A stretch of 64,000 nucleotides of DNA from Rhodoferax ferrireducens (GCF_003347515.1 NZ_QEII01000243.1:16610-80609); one strand, 5' to 3'; positions 1 through 9,709 are shown, numbered from the stretch's first letter. Notes: generated from the sequence alone by a model not told the origin. A program made the numbers and translations.

Positions 1-178
1 TCAGCATGAGCCGGTTACCACCGCTATAAATGCGGCCGGAAACCGCATTGCGGGGCAGGCCGGCAGCGACACCACCTTCATTGGTCCACCCCTTGCGCCA
101 GGGCATGACGCCCGACTCCAAGGAGGCGACGATGCGTTCCGTGATTTGCTCACGCAGGTCCTTTTTGGCCTCAGTCAT
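1..178 (-). CDS. ArdC-type antirestriction protein, N-terminal part (runs off the window)
   Basis: Only the first 59 codons are present; the gene continues past base 1. The peptide starts MTEAKKDLREQITERIVASL and continues with a PWRKGW motif and then GLPRNAVSGRIYSGGNRLML. This is the pattern of the N-terminal ssDNA-binding domain of ArdC and of TraC-type primases (an N-terminal amphipathic helix, PW.K.W, then PRN..SG..Y.G.N.L.L). ArdC proteins protect incoming plasmid DNA from restriction; TraC-type proteins carry the same domain in front of a primase. The ATG at 178 overlaps the stop of the preceding small ORF by 8 bases, so the two are probably translationally coupled. Which of the two families it belongs to cannot be settled from the fragment. 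Confidence 0.8.
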   Translation of the reverse strand, partial: MTEAKKDLREQITERIVASLESGVMPWRKGWTNEGGVAAGLPRNAVSGRIYSGGNRLML

Positions 179-338
179 GAGGCACCTCGACAAAATCCAA
201 GGCGTCAACGTCATCATGCTCAGGGCTGATGAGATCGATGCCGAGTTTGTCGGCATCGCGAACCGAATGCACTTCAGAGTCGGCCGGGATGTCCAGTTCG
301 GCCATCGTTTGCGGGGAGAGGGTTGTCAATGCTCGCAT
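171..338 (-). CDS. small hypothetical protein, 55 aa
   Basis: A 55-codon ORF, too short for most gene calls, that begins MRALTTLSPQTMAELDIPAD and ends in an acidic tail (PEHDDVDALDFVEVPHD). It lies 42 bases after the LPD7-domain gene and its stop overlaps the start of the ArdC-type gene by 8 bases, which supports it being a real member of the operon. I recognise no family. A purine-rich stretch (AAGGAAAAA) precedes the ATG and could serve as a ribosome binding site. Confidence 0.55.
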   Translation of the reverse strand: MRALTTLSPQTMAELDIPADSEVHSVRDADKLGIDLISPEHDDVDALDFVEVPHD

Positions 339-380
339 GGTTTTTCCTTAAAAATGCCCTTTCCAGTCGGGCGTTGTGGT

Positions 381-1757
381 TCAAAGTTCAATACCTTCCT
401 CCAATGTGTGTTGGCGGGCCTTGGGCATTTTTTCTCCGACCTGAAAGGCGTTTTCCTGTTCGAGTGCCTTTTCTTTTATGTCCTCAGCCACTTCAGGTGC
501 GGCCTTTTTCCGCTCCTCCAAAAAGGCATCTCGCACGTAGTCACCCGACGTTTTGAAATACTGCGCAATCTTGTTCTTCTGCGCTGGTTCCAGCGCTTCG
601 CGTTCCCTGATGACGCGGTCATCACGCACCATCACCACATCCGTTCCAAGCTGCGTGAGCTTGCCGTCCGTGTCCAAAATGCCTTTCTCTCGCAGCAGGT
701 CGACAGAACCAGGTTCAACGCCACCGTTTTGCTGTTCAAGGTCAGCCCTGGCAATTTGGTGAATTGCCTGGTAGCCCAAATCTTTGATACTGGCGTTGGC
801 CGCAAGCATGCGTTCATCAGACATTGAAATCTTGTCTTTGCCAACCAGATCAATCCCGGCCACAGGATTTTTCGTCAATACATCCGTCGTTCTTTGATCG
901 GCACGGAGAACGGACTTGCCCACACGCGCAATCGTCAGGTTTATTGCCGGATCACCCGTGATGCCAGCTTCAACACTTGGGATACGCGCGCGTTCAAGCC
1001 CTTGGGCGACCTGTTTACCCCTCATCCAGGCCCTCAATACCTCGGGCTCAGCGTTTTGTAACGGGTAGCCCAATTTGCCAGAGATTTCCGCTGCACGGAC
1101 TTTGAACGCGGTATCACCGGTCAGCAGCAGGCCTTTGTCGATGTCAAACTTTTTGGCGGCAATCTTGAGTGCCGCCTCAACGTCGCGATCATCGGTTTTA
1201 CGCACATCCAGGCGGTCACCGACATCACGCACGGCCACCGTCAAGCCGCGCGTGTATTCCATCACCCCGTCCTTGCCTTCACGCGCATGCAAATCAGCCA
1301 GAACAATGTTGGGTGCTGTTTGTTGGGAGATGCCTTCCAGGCCGGAATCCGGTGCCTTTTCTGCTTCCTCAATCAGACTGTCAAAAATGGGGTCATCGGG
1401 TTGTTCAAGCTTTGCATCTTTTAGGAAATCAAGCCAGCTTTCCGGTTTGGCCAACGTGCCATCCAGTTCGCGAGCGGCCTTGTCTTTTTGGGCGTAATAG
1501 CCCTCAGTGAGTTTGGCAAGCTCAATGGCCACCGACGCGGAAATCGATTGCTCAGAGGCACCCAGCCCCTTCAGTCTGGTTTGCAGATCGCCACGGGTTG
1601 CTTCAATACCGGACTGCAATTGCAGCCATTTTTCGCGGTATTCCTGTTCGTGCTGATCAATCCCGCCATTACGAATTTCTCGCTCGGGTGCCGTTTTGGC
1701 TTCATACGCATCCAGCAGGGCCATTCGCTTTTGTTGCTCATCAGTCAAGTTTTCCAT
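381..1757 (-). CDS. LPD7-domain plasmid protein, 458 aa
   Basis: A soluble, charged 458-residue protein. The N-terminal ~120 residues are rich in Glu, Lys and Gln and look helical or coiled-coil. Around residues 190-250 is a stretch (ALKIAAKKFDIDKGLLLTGD, then F..RA.EI..KLG..L.NAEPEV) matching the LPD7 pattern, a small domain found in large polyvalent proteins, relaxases and primases of conjugative elements. Its molecular role is not known to me. It sits between the secreted-protein gene and the 55-aa/ArdC pair on the same strand, so it is probably part of a plasmid establishment or transfer operon. No enzymatic motif is visible. Confidence 0.6.
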   Translation of the reverse strand: MENLTDEQQKRMALLDAYEAKTAPEREIRNGGIDQHEQEYREKWLQLQSGIEATRGDLQTRLKGLGASEQSISASVAIELAKLTEGYYAQKDKAARELDGTLAKPESWLDFLKDAKLEQPDDPIFDSLIEEAEKAPDSGLEGISQQTAPNIVLADLHAREGKDGVMEYTRGLTVAVRDVGDRLDVRKTDDRDVEAALKIAAKKFDIDKGLLLTGDTAFKVRAAEISGKLGYPLQNAEPEVLRAWMRGKQVAQGLERARIPSVEAGITGDPAINLTIARVGKSVLRADQRTTDVLTKNPVAGIDLVGKDKISMSDERMLAANASIKDLGYQAIHQIARADLEQQNGGVEPGSVDLLREKGILDTDGKLTQLGTDVVMVRDDRVIREREALEPAQKNKIAQYFKTSGDYVRDAFLEERKKAAPEVAEDIKEKALEQENAFQVGEKMPKARQHTLEEGIEL

Positions 1758-1778
1758 AGGGGCCTTTCAGGTGGAAAC

Positions 1779-2396
1779 TCATCGACCACCCGAATCAGGC
1801 GGGGTGCAGTCGATCAGTGGAATGGTTAGCGCGGGTCCCCATCGGCCCTCGTTGGCTGACTTTTGAACCAGTGCATTGCGAAAGGCCTGGTCATCCTCAT
1901 AGTCGGCACGCCACTTTCCCTTTTGTTGCAGCCATGGTTTGGCTGCATCGAGCGATGCGCGCCGCTTTTGAATCAAGGTTTGGTGTTCGGGCGTTAAGAC
2001 ACCATAGCCTGCATACACTTTCCAACCCAGGAAATTGCCGCTTGTTGATGCACAGCCCCACCCAGTGGGTGAATTGGGAATGCACGCGGCGTACGAAAAA
2101 GTTGATCCCAGTGCAGGCGTTTCAACGTAAGTGGGGAACCCGCCGGTCGTCCAGGCCACCCAGCCACTGGGTGTCAAAAAGGCCGCCGGGTAACCTGACA
2201 CCCCCGGGTCTTCGATACCCACCCAAATGGCACCAGGCAGGCCTACATCAGATGCGGCAACGGTGCCACTGATCGACACTGACGCTGGGGCGGGGTCATA
2301 CGTCGTGCCAGCGCAAAAGACGTTACCGCTGACGGTTTGGGCCATGGCGGCCATGCCGTGGGCTAGCAGCAACGTGAGAACGGAATTTTTCAGCAT
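1779..2396 (-). CDS. secreted hypothetical protein, 205 aa
   Basis: The first ~19 residues (MLKNSVLTLLLAHGMAAMAQ) are a clear Sec signal peptide with an AMA-Q cleavage site, so the product is exported. The mature part is rich in Gly, Ser, Pro and Trp with four cysteines (two near the start of the domain, two around CIPNSPTGWGC, plus one in the tail DCTPPDSGGR). This suggests a disulphide-bonded periplasmic or surface protein. It is the first gene of the leftmost minus-strand group, 21 bases before the LPD7 gene. I do not recognise the family; a pilus- or entry-related role on a conjugative plasmid is possible but unsupported. Confidence 0.5.
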   Translation of the reverse strand: MLKNSVLTLLLAHGMAAMAQTVSGNVFCAGTTYDPAPASVSISGTVAASDVGLPGAIWVGIEDPGVSGYPAAFLTPSGWVAWTTGGFPTYVETPALGSTFSYAACIPNSPTGWGCASTSGNFLGWKVYAGYGVLTPEHQTLIQKRRASLDAAKPWLQQKGKWRADYEDDQAFRNALVQKSANEGRWGPALTIPLIDCTPPDSGGR

Positions 2397-2985
2397 GGGA
2401 CGGCATTCCTTTCAGGAAGGCCAATCCAGCATCAAAACTTTGGGGGAAGGTGGTAAACCCCCGCTGGACTGGCTTTACCCATACCGCGAAGGCGCAAATG
2501 CAATGCCAGGACGATCTTCCGATCCCATCGGAAACGCCCCTCAATTTGAAGATGTTCAATGCCCGGTTAACCAGGTCACTCATACCTGCCAGTTCCTGCG
2601 GTTTTCGCCTGAAAGATTTCGAACTGCCGATCCAAGACGAGAGCGAGGTTCAGTTATATAACTTATCGGTCGGGTTGCTCCAATGCAGTCGGTCGGGCGT
2701 ACACCGAAAAGTCGGCAATGTGGCGTTGATTTCGCCAACCGGAGTACCCGGACGCGCTGCTTCCAGACATTGAGGTCAGTTGCTCCATTGCGGCCATTGG
2801 TCGAGCCAAATACTCAATACCAGTCGGTCATTCTGTCAGAGCGACCGATGGACATGGTCGACACAGCACCTGTGCAGTTACCGGCAATACAGTTCACGCC
2901 TGCCGATGCATCGTCCCGATCAGGTACCACCGTTGAGTTTTGGAACTACAGATCAGCCCAAGCTGGACACATACAAAGCTCTCAG
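2397..2985. other. 589-bp intergenic stretch
   Basis: Lies between the 3' end of pyruvate carboxylase and the start of the secreted-protein gene. I see no convincing gene: the open frames here lack family signals and overlap real genes. It marks the boundary between the catabolic block and the plasmid accessory genes. It should hold the promoter of the leftmost operon near 2,400-2,500, but I cannot point to a clear -35/-10 pair. Confidence 0.4.
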
Positions 2986-5900
2986 TCAACGCAGCTCGAT
3001 CAGCAGGTCCTTGGCATTCACCGTTTCCCCGGTGCGCACATGGATGGCGTGCACCGTGGCCTCGCGCTCGGCGCTCAGCATGGTCTCCATCTTCATGGCT
3101 TCCATCGACAGCAACGGGTCGCCCTTGGCCACTTTCTGCCCGACCTTGACCGCCACTGTGACCACCATGCCCGGCATCGGTGCGCCCACGTGTTTGGGGT
3201 TGCCCTCTTCAGCCTTCGGTTTGGCTTTGACCGCGCCCAAGCCCGCCTTGTGGACCTGCACCGTGCGCGGCTGCCCGTTCAGTTCAAAGAAGACCTTGAT
3301 CTTGCCTTCTTCGTCCACCGTGTCCGAGCGGCCGGTCTGGCGCACCACCAGGGTTTTGCCCTTGTCGATGTCAATGGCGATTTCTTCACGGTCCAGCAGG
3401 CCGTAGAAAAAGGGTGAGGTTGGCAGCAATGACACGTCGCTGTAGTCGCGCCGATGTTCGGCATAGTCCTTGAAGACCTTCGGATACATCAAATAAGAGG
3501 CCAGGTCGGTGTCGCTCACCTTGCGGCCAATGGCGTGTTCGGCCTCCAGGCGTTTGGCATCCAGATCCATGGGGGGCAAATGGTCGCCAGCCCGGCATTG
3601 CATGGGCGCTTCGCCGCGTAGCACTTTCTTCTCCAACGGCTTGGGGAAGCCATCAGGTGGAAAGCCAAGCTCGCCCTTGAACAGCGAAATCACTGATTCA
3701 GGGAAAGCGATCTCACGCGCAGGGTTGCTGACATCCTGCGGTTTGAGGTCATTGGCGACCATGAACAGTGCCATGTCACCGACCACCTTGGAAGTGGGCG
3801 TGACCTTGACGATGTCTCCGAACAGGATGTTCACGTCGGCATAGGCTTTTGAGACTTCCGGCCAGCGGTGCGCCAAGCCCATGGCACGGGCCTGTTCGCG
3901 CAGGTTGGTGTATTGACCGCCAGGCATCTCATGGTTGTAGACGTCCGAGGTGCCTGAGCGCATGTCGGCCTCAAACGGCACATAGGCACGGCGCACACCT
4001 TCCCAGTAATGTGACAGGGCCTGCATCGCTTGCAGATCCAGACCGGAGTCGCGGGTCGAGCCGCTGAGTGCTGCGGCAATCGAGCCCAAGTTGGGTTGTG
4101 AGGTCAGACCGCTCATGGCGTCCAGCGCGCCATCGACCGCATCACACCCGGCATCAATCGCTGCCAGTACCGAAGCGGCTGAAATACCGCTGGTGTCATG
4201 GGTATGGAAGTGAATGGGCAGCCCCACCTCTTGTTTGAGCACCCGCACCAGTTCATGGGCGGCACGCGGTTTGCACACGCCGGCCATGTCCTTGATGCCC
4301 AGAATGTGGGCGCCGGCTTTTTCCAGTTGTTTGGCCAGACCAACGTAATACTTGAGGTCGTACTTGCTGCGTTTGGCATCAAACAGGTCACCGGTGTAGC
4401 ACAGCGCACCCTCACACAGGGCACCGGTCTCGATCACCGCGTCCATCGCCACCCGCATGTTGTCGACCCAGTTGAGGGAGTCAAACACACGAAACACATC
4501 CACACCGTTCTTCGCAGCCTGCTGGACAAAATAACGCACCACGTTGTCCGAGTAGTTGGTGTAACCCACCGCGTTGCTGGCACGCAGCAGCATCTGAAAC
4601 AGGATGTTGGGGGTGGCTTCGCGCAGGCGGGCCAAGCGCTCCCACGGGTCTTCTTTCAGGAAACGCAGCGCCACGTCAAAGGTGGCACCGCCCCAGCACT
4701 CCATGGAGAACAGCTGCGGCAACATGCGGGCGTAATGCGGCGCAATGGCGGTCATGTCATCCGAGCGCATGCGGGTGGCAAACAAGGACTGGTGCGCGTC
4801 GCGCATGGTGGTGTCAGTCAACAACACCTGCGGCTGGTCTTTCATCCATTGGGCGAACTGGTTCGGGCCAAGCTCTTTGAGGCGGTCACGCGTGCCTTTG
4901 GGAATGGGGGCGGTCAGGTCACACACCGGTTTGATCGGCAGGGACAGCGGCAGCTGCGGCAGCGTGCGGCCTTTCATCTCGGGGTTGCCGTTGATGGCTA
5001 CATCACCCAGGAACTTGAGCAAGCGGGTGGCGCGGTCGCGCCGCTTGACAAAGTTGAACAACTCTGGCGTGGTGTCAATGAAACGTGTGGTGCATTCACC
5101 CGAGCGAAACAGCGGGTGGGCGATGACGTTTTCAAGGAACTGCAGGTTGGTGGACAGGCCGCGCACGCGGAACTCACGCAGGGCGCGGTCCATGCGGGCG
5201 GCGGCTTCATCCGGCGTGTGGCCCCAGGCGGTGACCTTGACCAAGAGCGAGTCGTAATACGGGGTGATCACGGCGCCAGCGTAAGCGGTGCCGGCGTCCA
5301 GGCGGATGCCAAAGCCCGCCGCACTGCGGTAGACGGCAATCTTGCCGTAGTCCGGGGTGAAGTTGTTTTCCGGATCTTCGGTGGTGACGCGGCATTGCAG
5401 GGCGTGGCCGCGCAGGCTGATGTCTTTCTGGAATGGGATGAAGGAGTCGTCGTCACCGACCCTGGCGCCTTCAGTGACACGGATCTGCGCCTTGACGATG
5501 TCGACCCCAGTGACGACTTCGGTCACGGTGTGTTCGACCTGAATGCGTGGGTTGACTTCGATGAAGTAATACTTGCCGCTGTCCACGTCATACAGGTATT
5601 CGACCGTGCCGGCATGGCTGTAGTGGGCAGCGCGGGCCAGGCGCAAGGCGGATTCACAGAGTTCCTGGCGGGTGGCTTCATCCATGTAGGGGGCTGGGGC
5701 GCGCTCCACCACTTTTTGGTTGCGCCGCTGCACCGAGCAGTCGCGCTCAAACAGGTGCACCAGGTTGCCGTGTTGGTCACCCAGCACCTGAACTTCCACA
5801 TGGCGGGCGCGGCGCACCAGTTTTTCCAGATAGACTTCGTCGTTGCCAAAAGCCGCCAGGGCTTCGCGTTTGGCCAATTCCATCATCGGTGCCAGGTCGG

Positions 5901-6432
5901 CTTCGGTCTCGATCACGCGCATGCCGCGGCCACCGCCGCCCCAGCTGGCTTTGAGCATCAGCGGGTAACCCACGATGAGCGCCATGGCTTTGGCGCCTTC
6001 GATGTCATCCGGCAAGGCACCAGTGGCAGGCACCACCGGCACACCGGCCGCAATCGCCACAGCACGCGCGGCGACCTTGTTGCCCAGCGTGCGCATCACA
6101 TCGCCTTTGGGACCAATAAAAGCGATACCGGCAGCCGCGCAGGCATCGGCAAAGTCCGGGTTCTCACTCAGGAAGCCGTAGCCGGGGTGAATGGCGTCTA
6201 CTTCTGCTTCTTTGGCGATGCGGATGATGTCGTCAATGTCGAGGTAAGCTGAGATTGGTTTTTTGCCAGCCCCGACCAGGTAAGACTCGTCAGACTTGAA
6301 GCGGTGCAGCGCAAAGCGGTCTTCATTGGAGAAGATGGCCACCGTGCGGATGCCCATCTCGGAGGCTGCGCGCAGCACCCGGATGGCGATTTCGCTGCGG
6401 TTGGCGACAAGGATGCTTTTGATTTTTTTCAT
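2986..6432 (-). CDS. pyc: pyruvate carboxylase, single-chain, 1148 aa
   Basis: Carboxylates pyruvate to oxaloacetate using ATP, bicarbonate and covalent biotin. The domain order is that of full-length PYC. Residues ~1-450 are the biotin carboxylase domain (N-terminal KSILVANRSEIAIRV, glycine-rich ATP loop GGGGRGM, ERDCSVQRR, EVNPRIQVEHT). The carboxyltransferase domain starts near 535 (TDTTMRDAHQSLFATR). The C-terminal biotinyl domain carries MEAMKMET, whose Lys is the biotinylation site. At 1148 aa it has normal family length. It stands downstream of the meta-cleavage operon but beyond a hairpin terminator, so it probably has its own promoter in the ~70 bases upstream. Since the meta pathway releases pyruvate, a plasmid-borne pyc next to it suggests an anaplerotic add-on; that link is inference. 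Confidence 0.95.
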   Translation of the reverse strand: MKKIKSILVANRSEIAIRVLRAASEMGIRTVAIFSNEDRFALHRFKSDESYLVGAGKKPISAYLDIDDIIRIAKEAEVDAIHPGYGFLSENPDFADACAAAGIAFIGPKGDVMRTLGNKVAARAVAIAAGVPVVPATGALPDDIEGAKAMALIVGYPLMLKASWGGGGRGMRVIETEADLAPMMELAKREALAAFGNDEVYLEKLVRRARHVEVQVLGDQHGNLVHLFERDCSVQRRNQKVVERAPAPYMDEATRQELCESALRLARAAHYSHAGTVEYLYDVDSGKYYFIEVNPRIQVEHTVTEVVTGVDIVKAQIRVTEGARVGDDDSFIPFQKDISLRGHALQCRVTTEDPENNFTPDYGKIAVYRSAAGFGIRLDAGTAYAGAVITPYYDSLLVKVTAWGHTPDEAAARMDRALREFRVRGLSTNLQFLENVIAHPLFRSGECTTRFIDTTPELFNFVKRRDRATRLLKFLGDVAINGNPEMKGRTLPQLPLSLPIKPVCDLTAPIPKGTRDRLKELGPNQFAQWMKDQPQVLLTDTTMRDAHQSLFATRMRSDDMTAIAPHYARMLPQLFSMECWGGATFDVALRFLKEDPWERLARLREATPNILFQMLLRASNAVGYTNYSDNVVRYFVQQAAKNGVDVFRVFDSLNWVDNMRVAMDAVIETGALCEGALCYTGDLFDAKRSKYDLKYYVGLAKQLEKAGAHILGIKDMAGVCKPRAAHELVRVLKQEVGLPIHFHTHDTSGISAASVLAAIDAGCDAVDGALDAMSGLTSQPNLGSIAAALSGSTRDSGLDLQAMQALSHYWEGVRRAYVPFEADMRSGTSDVYNHEMPGGQYTNLREQARAMGLAHRWPEVSKAYADVNILFGDIVKVTPTSKVVGDMALFMVANDLKPQDVSNPAREIAFPESVISLFKGELGFPPDGFPKPLEKKVLRGEAPMQCRAGDHLPPMDLDAKRLEAEHAIGRKVSDTDLASYLMYPKVFKDYAEHRRDYSDVSLLPTSPFFYGLLDREEIAIDIDKGKTLVVRQTGRSDTVDEEGKIKVFFELNGQPRTVQVHKAGLGAVKAKPKAEEGNPKHVGAPMPGMVVTVAVKVGQKVAKGDPLLSMEAMKMETMLSAEREATVHAIHVRTGETVNAKDLLIELR

Positions 6433-6499
6433 GGCGAATTAGAAAAATTTGTGGGTCAGACCACTTGCGCAGCGACGAACTCTAACCCCAACTGATTAG

Positions 6500-6539
6500 A
6501 AAACGGAAAGGGACGCAGGTGCCGAAACACCTGCGTCCC
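6500..6539 (-). terminator. hairpin terminator after dmpI
   Basis: A perfect 12-bp stem (GGGACGCAGGTG at 6510-6521 pairing with CACCTGCGTCCC at 6528-6539) closes a 6-base loop. Read on the minus strand it is followed by a pyrimidine-rich CTTTCCGTTTTCT run. It is placed after the last meta-pathway gene and before pyc, so it most likely ends the long phenol operon. The T-tract is imperfect, so termination may be partial. Confidence 0.7.
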
Positions 6540-6618
6540 AGAAGGCTTGAACTGGCAGCGCGGTTGGTGCCTCAGCACGGGCACCCGCAGTGGTGCAAGC
6601 TTTGTGCCTAGCAGGCTG

Positions 6619-6810
6619 CTAGCGCCCCAAATCTTTGGCGGTGACGCCGGCGATGCCCCAGTTTTCCTTGGGCACCTCGGTGATCCAGACGCGCACGTTG
6701 GCGATGGGCGCATCCACGGCCTCCACCAGCGCGGCGCTGACTTTTTCGATCACGGCGCGCTTTTGCTCTTCGGTGCGGCCTTCCATGAGGTAAATCTGTG
6801 CGAACGGCAT
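6619..6810 (-). CDS. dmpI: 4-oxalocrotonate tautomerase, 63 aa
   Basis: Isomerises 2-hydroxymuconate to 2-oxo-3-hexenedioate (the oxalocrotonate branch of the meta pathway). After removal of Met the protein starts with Pro1, the catalytic base of the family, followed by FAQIYLMEGRTEEQKRAVI with an Arg at position 11 and another near 39 (NVRVW) as expected. The length of ~62 residues is typical for the hexameric enzyme. It is the last gene of the operon, 32 bases after dmpH and before the terminator. Confidence 0.95.
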   Translation of the reverse strand: MPFAQIYLMEGRTEEQKRAVIEKVSAALVEAVDAPIANVRVWITEVPKENWGIAGVTAKDLGR

Positions 6811-6842
6811 GGTCTGAATCCTGTTATGTCAAAGTTAATAAA

Positions 6843-7631
6843 TTAAACAAAACGGATGCTGGTGCTGCCCATGCCTTGCACACGGAGGGTCACGTTGTCA
6901 CCGGCCTTCACCGAGACGGCTTCGGTGATTCCGCCGGACAGGATCAGCGTACCAGCCGGAATGAATTCTCCGCGTTCGACCAGGTGGTTGGCCAAGGCCG
7001 CAATCGCCGCTGCCGGATGGCCCATCACGGCCGCACCGGCACCAAAAGCGACGGGCACGCCATTTTTTTCCAGCACGATGCCGACCGTGCGCAGGTCGGC
7101 ACCCATCACACGCATCGGTTGACCACCCACGACAAAACGCGCCGCCGAGGTGTTGTCGGCCACCACGCTTTTGAGGTCGAACTTGAAGTCGCGGTAACGG
7201 CTGTCGATCACCTCGATGCCAGGCATGACGAAGTCGGTGGCGGCCAGCACGGCGCCAATGTGGCAGCCGGGGCCACGCAGGTCGGTCTTGGTGACAAAAG
7301 CAATCTCGGGCTCGACCTTGGGATGGATCAGCTCGCTCACCTTGCACTCACCGCCATCAGGCACGGCGTAGTCGTCGGTCATGAAGCCAAACACCGGCGT
7401 GCTGACGCCCATTTGCTTCATCTTGGCGTGTGAGGTCAAACCGGCCTTGAGGCCAATCACGCGCAGACCACGCGCCATTTTGCGCCGACGGATTTCGTCC
7501 TGAATGGCGTAGGCGTCGTCCCAGTCCATGTCGGGATGGTTGTCGGTGATTTTGGTGGTGTCTTGTTGCTGCAGTTGGCAGTCTTCCAGGCGGTCAGCAA
7601 GGGCGTTGATGGTGTTGAGATCGAGTTTCAT
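6843..7631 (-). CDS. dmpH: 4-oxalocrotonate decarboxylase, 262 aa
   Basis: Decarboxylates 2-oxo-3-hexenedioate to 2-hydroxypenta-2,4-dienoate, working in complex with the hydratase DmpE. It belongs to the same fold family as the hydratase encoded at 11,124-11,906, but its sequence signatures (NHPDMDWDDAYAIQ, VIGLKAGLTSHAKMKQMGV, IHPKVEPEIAFVTK, SRYRDFKFDLKSVVADN) match the XylI/DmpH branch. I chose the ATG at 7631 (MKLDLNTINAL); the frame stays open upstream but that part overlaps no family sequence. Its position between dmpG and dmpI is the classical dmp order. Confidence 0.93.
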   Translation of the reverse strand: MKLDLNTINALADRLEDCQLQQQDTTKITDNHPDMDWDDAYAIQDEIRRRKMARGLRVIGLKAGLTSHAKMKQMGVSTPVFGFMTDDYAVPDGGECKVSELIHPKVEPEIAFVTKTDLRGPGCHIGAVLAATDFVMPGIEVIDSRYRDFKFDLKSVVADNTSAARFVVGGQPMRVMGADLRTVGIVLEKNGVPVAFGAGAAVMGHPAAAIAALANHLVERGEFIPAGTLILSGGITEAVSVKAGDNVTLRVQGMGSTSIRFV

Positions 7632-7731
7632 AAGGTTCTTGCAAATGTTGAGTTGAGGTCCGCACCCGAAGGCAAGGCAGACCGGGGCATTGTTGGAGCA
7701 GCGAAGGCGCCGCTCCAACAAAGTCTGATGC

Positions 7732-8757
7732 TTAGGCCGCTTGGCGCTGGCGCGCCAAGGTCATGGCGGTATCTTCAATCATGTCTTCCTGGCCACCCAC
7801 CATGCCGCGGTGTCCCATCTCGACCAAGATGTCGCGTGCGCTGACGCCATACTTCTTCTCGGCCCGTTTGGCAAACAGCAGGAAAGAGCCATAAACCCCG
7901 GCATAACCCAAGGTGAGGGCGTCACGGTCAATACGGATCGGGAAATCCATGATCGGCACCACCAGGTCTTCGGCCACGTCCTGGATCTTGTAGACATCCA
8001 CACCGGTGCTGATTTTCATGAGGTCCAGCACCGACACCAGCACTTCCATCGGCGTGTTGCCAGCTCCCGCACCCAAGCCGGCGGCGGCCGCGTCAATGCG
8101 CGTGGCACCGACTTCAATGGCGGCAAGCGAGTTGGCCACGCCCATGGCGAGGTTGTGGTGGCCGTGAAAGCCGAGCTCGGTCTCGGGCTTGAGCGCAGCA
8201 CGCACCGCGCTCAGGCGGGCTTTTACGCCGTCGGGCAGCAGGTGGCCGGCCGAGTCGGTCACGTAAATGCAGTTGGCACCATAGCCTTCCATCAGTTTGG
8301 CCTGGGTTACCAGCTTCTCGGGGCTGGCCATGTGCGCCATCATCAAAAAGCCCACGGTGTCCATACCCAGAGTTCGGGCCTTTGTGATGTGCTGTTCACT
8401 CACGTCGGCTTCGGTGCAGTGGGTGGCCACACGGATGGTGGATACACCCAGGTCTTTGGCCATCATCAGGTGATCAACGGTGCCGATGCCGGGCAGCAGC
8501 AGGGCCGAAATCTTGGCCTGCTTCATCAGCGGGATAACCGCGCCCAGGTATTCCTCGTCGGTGTGTGCCGGAAAGCCGTAGTTGACGGACGAGCCGCCTA
8601 GGCCATCGCCGTGGGTCACTTCGATCAGCGGAATGCCTGCGTTGTCCAGCCCGCAGGCGATGCTTTTCATCTGGTCCAGCGTCATCAGGTGGCGCTTGGG
8701 GTGCATGCCGTCGCGCAGGGTCATGTCGTGCAGGGTGATTTTTTTAGCTTGTGTCAT
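7732..8757 (-). CDS. dmpG: 4-hydroxy-2-oxovalerate aldolase, 341 aa
   Basis: Cleaves 4-hydroxy-2-oxopentanoate to pyruvate and acetaldehyde. It starts [20 protein letters not shown], with the HMGL-family Arg15-Asp16 pair and His19, and contains [11 protein letters not shown] with the two metal-binding histidines; the C-terminal helices bind the partner dehydrogenase. Acetaldehyde is channelled directly to DmpF, whose gene precedes this one by 20 bases. Length is normal for DmpG/BphI. Confidence 0.95.
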   Translation of the reverse strand: MTQAKKITLHDMTLRDGMHPKRHLMTLDQMKSIACGLDNAGIPLIEVTHGDGLGGSSVNYGFPAHTDEEYLGAVIPLMKQAKISALLLPGIGTVDHLMMAKDLGVSTIRVATHCTEADVSEQHITKARTLGMDTVGFLMMAHMASPEKLVTQAKLMEGYGANCIYVTDSAGHLLPDGVKARLSAVRAALKPETELGFHGHHNLAMGVANSLAAIEVGATRIDAAAAGLGAGAGNTPMEVLVSVLDLMKISTGVDVYKIQDVAEDLVVPIMDFPIRIDRDALTLGYAGVYGSFLLFAKRAEKKYGVSARDILVEMGHRGMVGGQEDMIEDTAMTLARQRQAA

Positions 8758-8777
8758 GGTCGTTCTCCAGGGTGGGG

Positions 8778-9689
8778 TCAGGCTTGCACGGGTTTGAGCG
8801 TCAAGCGACCGGCGATGATTTCTTCGGCAAACATCTCGGCCGTGCGGGCGGCAGCGGCCGTCATGATGTCGAGGTTGCCCGCGTATTTGGGCAGGTAGTC
8901 ACCCAGGCCTTCCACTTCCAGGAAGACCGACACACGTTTGCCGTCAAACACCGGGCCGTTGACCAACTTGTAGCCGGGCACGTATTTCTGAACTTCCTTG
9001 ATCATGGCGTGGATCGATTCGGTGATCTTGGCCTGGTCCGGTTCGGTCTCGGTCAGACAATGCACGGTGTCGCGCATGATCAGCGGCGGCTCGGCCGGGT
9101 TCAGGATGATGATGGCCTTGCCTTTTTTCGCACCACCCACCTTCTCGACCGCGCTGGCGGTGGTGCGGGTGAATTCGTCAATGTTCTTGCGCGTACCGGG
9201 GCCGGCGGATTTGCTGGACACGGTGGCAACGATTTCACCGTAGGCCACGGGTTGCACGCGGCTCACCGCTGCCACCATTGGGATCGTCGCCTGGCCACCG
9301 CAGGTGACCATGTTGACGTTCATCTCACCTTTGCCAACATGCTCGATCAGGTTCACTGGCGGCACGCAAAACGGGCCAATGGCCGCCGGGGTCAGGTCAA
9401 TCATCAACGCGCCCAGGGCGTTGACCTTGCGGCTGTTTTCTGCGTGCACATAGGCACTGGTGGCGTCAAAGACGATTTGCACACCATCTGCCACCATGTG
9501 TGGCACCAGGCCGTCCACGCCCTCAGACGTGGTTTTGATGCCCATTTCGCGGGCGCGCTTGAGGCCGTCTGAGTTGGGATCAATGCCTACCATCCAGACA
9601 GGCTCCAAAACCTTGCTGCGTTGCAGCTTGGCCAGCAGGTCGGTGCCAATGTTGCCGGGCCCGATGAGGGCACATTTGATTTTTTTCAT
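8778..9689 (-). CDS. dmpF: acetaldehyde dehydrogenase (acylating), 303 aa
   Basis: Oxidises acetaldehyde to acetyl-CoA with NAD+ and CoA, in a complex with the aldolase DmpG. The N-terminus has a Rossmann GPGNIG motif at 10-15, and the catalytic Cys is residue 130 in [10 protein letters not shown], matching the active-site Cys of DmpF. Its length is the family norm. It lies between the SDR gene and dmpG and is the step that delivers carbon to central metabolism. Confidence 0.95.
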   Translation of the reverse strand: MKKIKCALIGPGNIGTDLLAKLQRSKVLEPVWMVGIDPNSDGLKRAREMGIKTTSEGVDGLVPHMVADGVQIVFDATSAYVHAENSRKVNALGALMIDLTPAAIGPFCVPPVNLIEHVGKGEMNVNMVTCGGQATIPMVAAVSRVQPVAYGEIVATVSSKSAGPGTRKNIDEFTRTTASAVEKVGGAKKGKAIIILNPAEPPLIMRDTVHCLTETEPDQAKITESIHAMIKEVQKYVPGYKLVNGPVFDGKRVSVFLEVEGLGDYLPKYAGNLDIMTAAAARTAEMFAEEIIAGRLTLKPVQA

Positions 9690-9709
9690 AAAAATTCCTT
9701 CAGTTGAAA

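Noticed and set aside
2323..2583. 86-codon minus-strand frame before the secreted-protein gene
   Set aside because: It overlaps the signal-peptide gene by 74 bases in another frame and shows no family motif.
4198..6252. Long plus-strand open frame of 684 codons
   Set aside because: It is antisense to pyruvate carboxylase, whose full domain set is on the minus strand; the frame is a GC-bias artefact with a His/Gly/Val-rich meaningless product.
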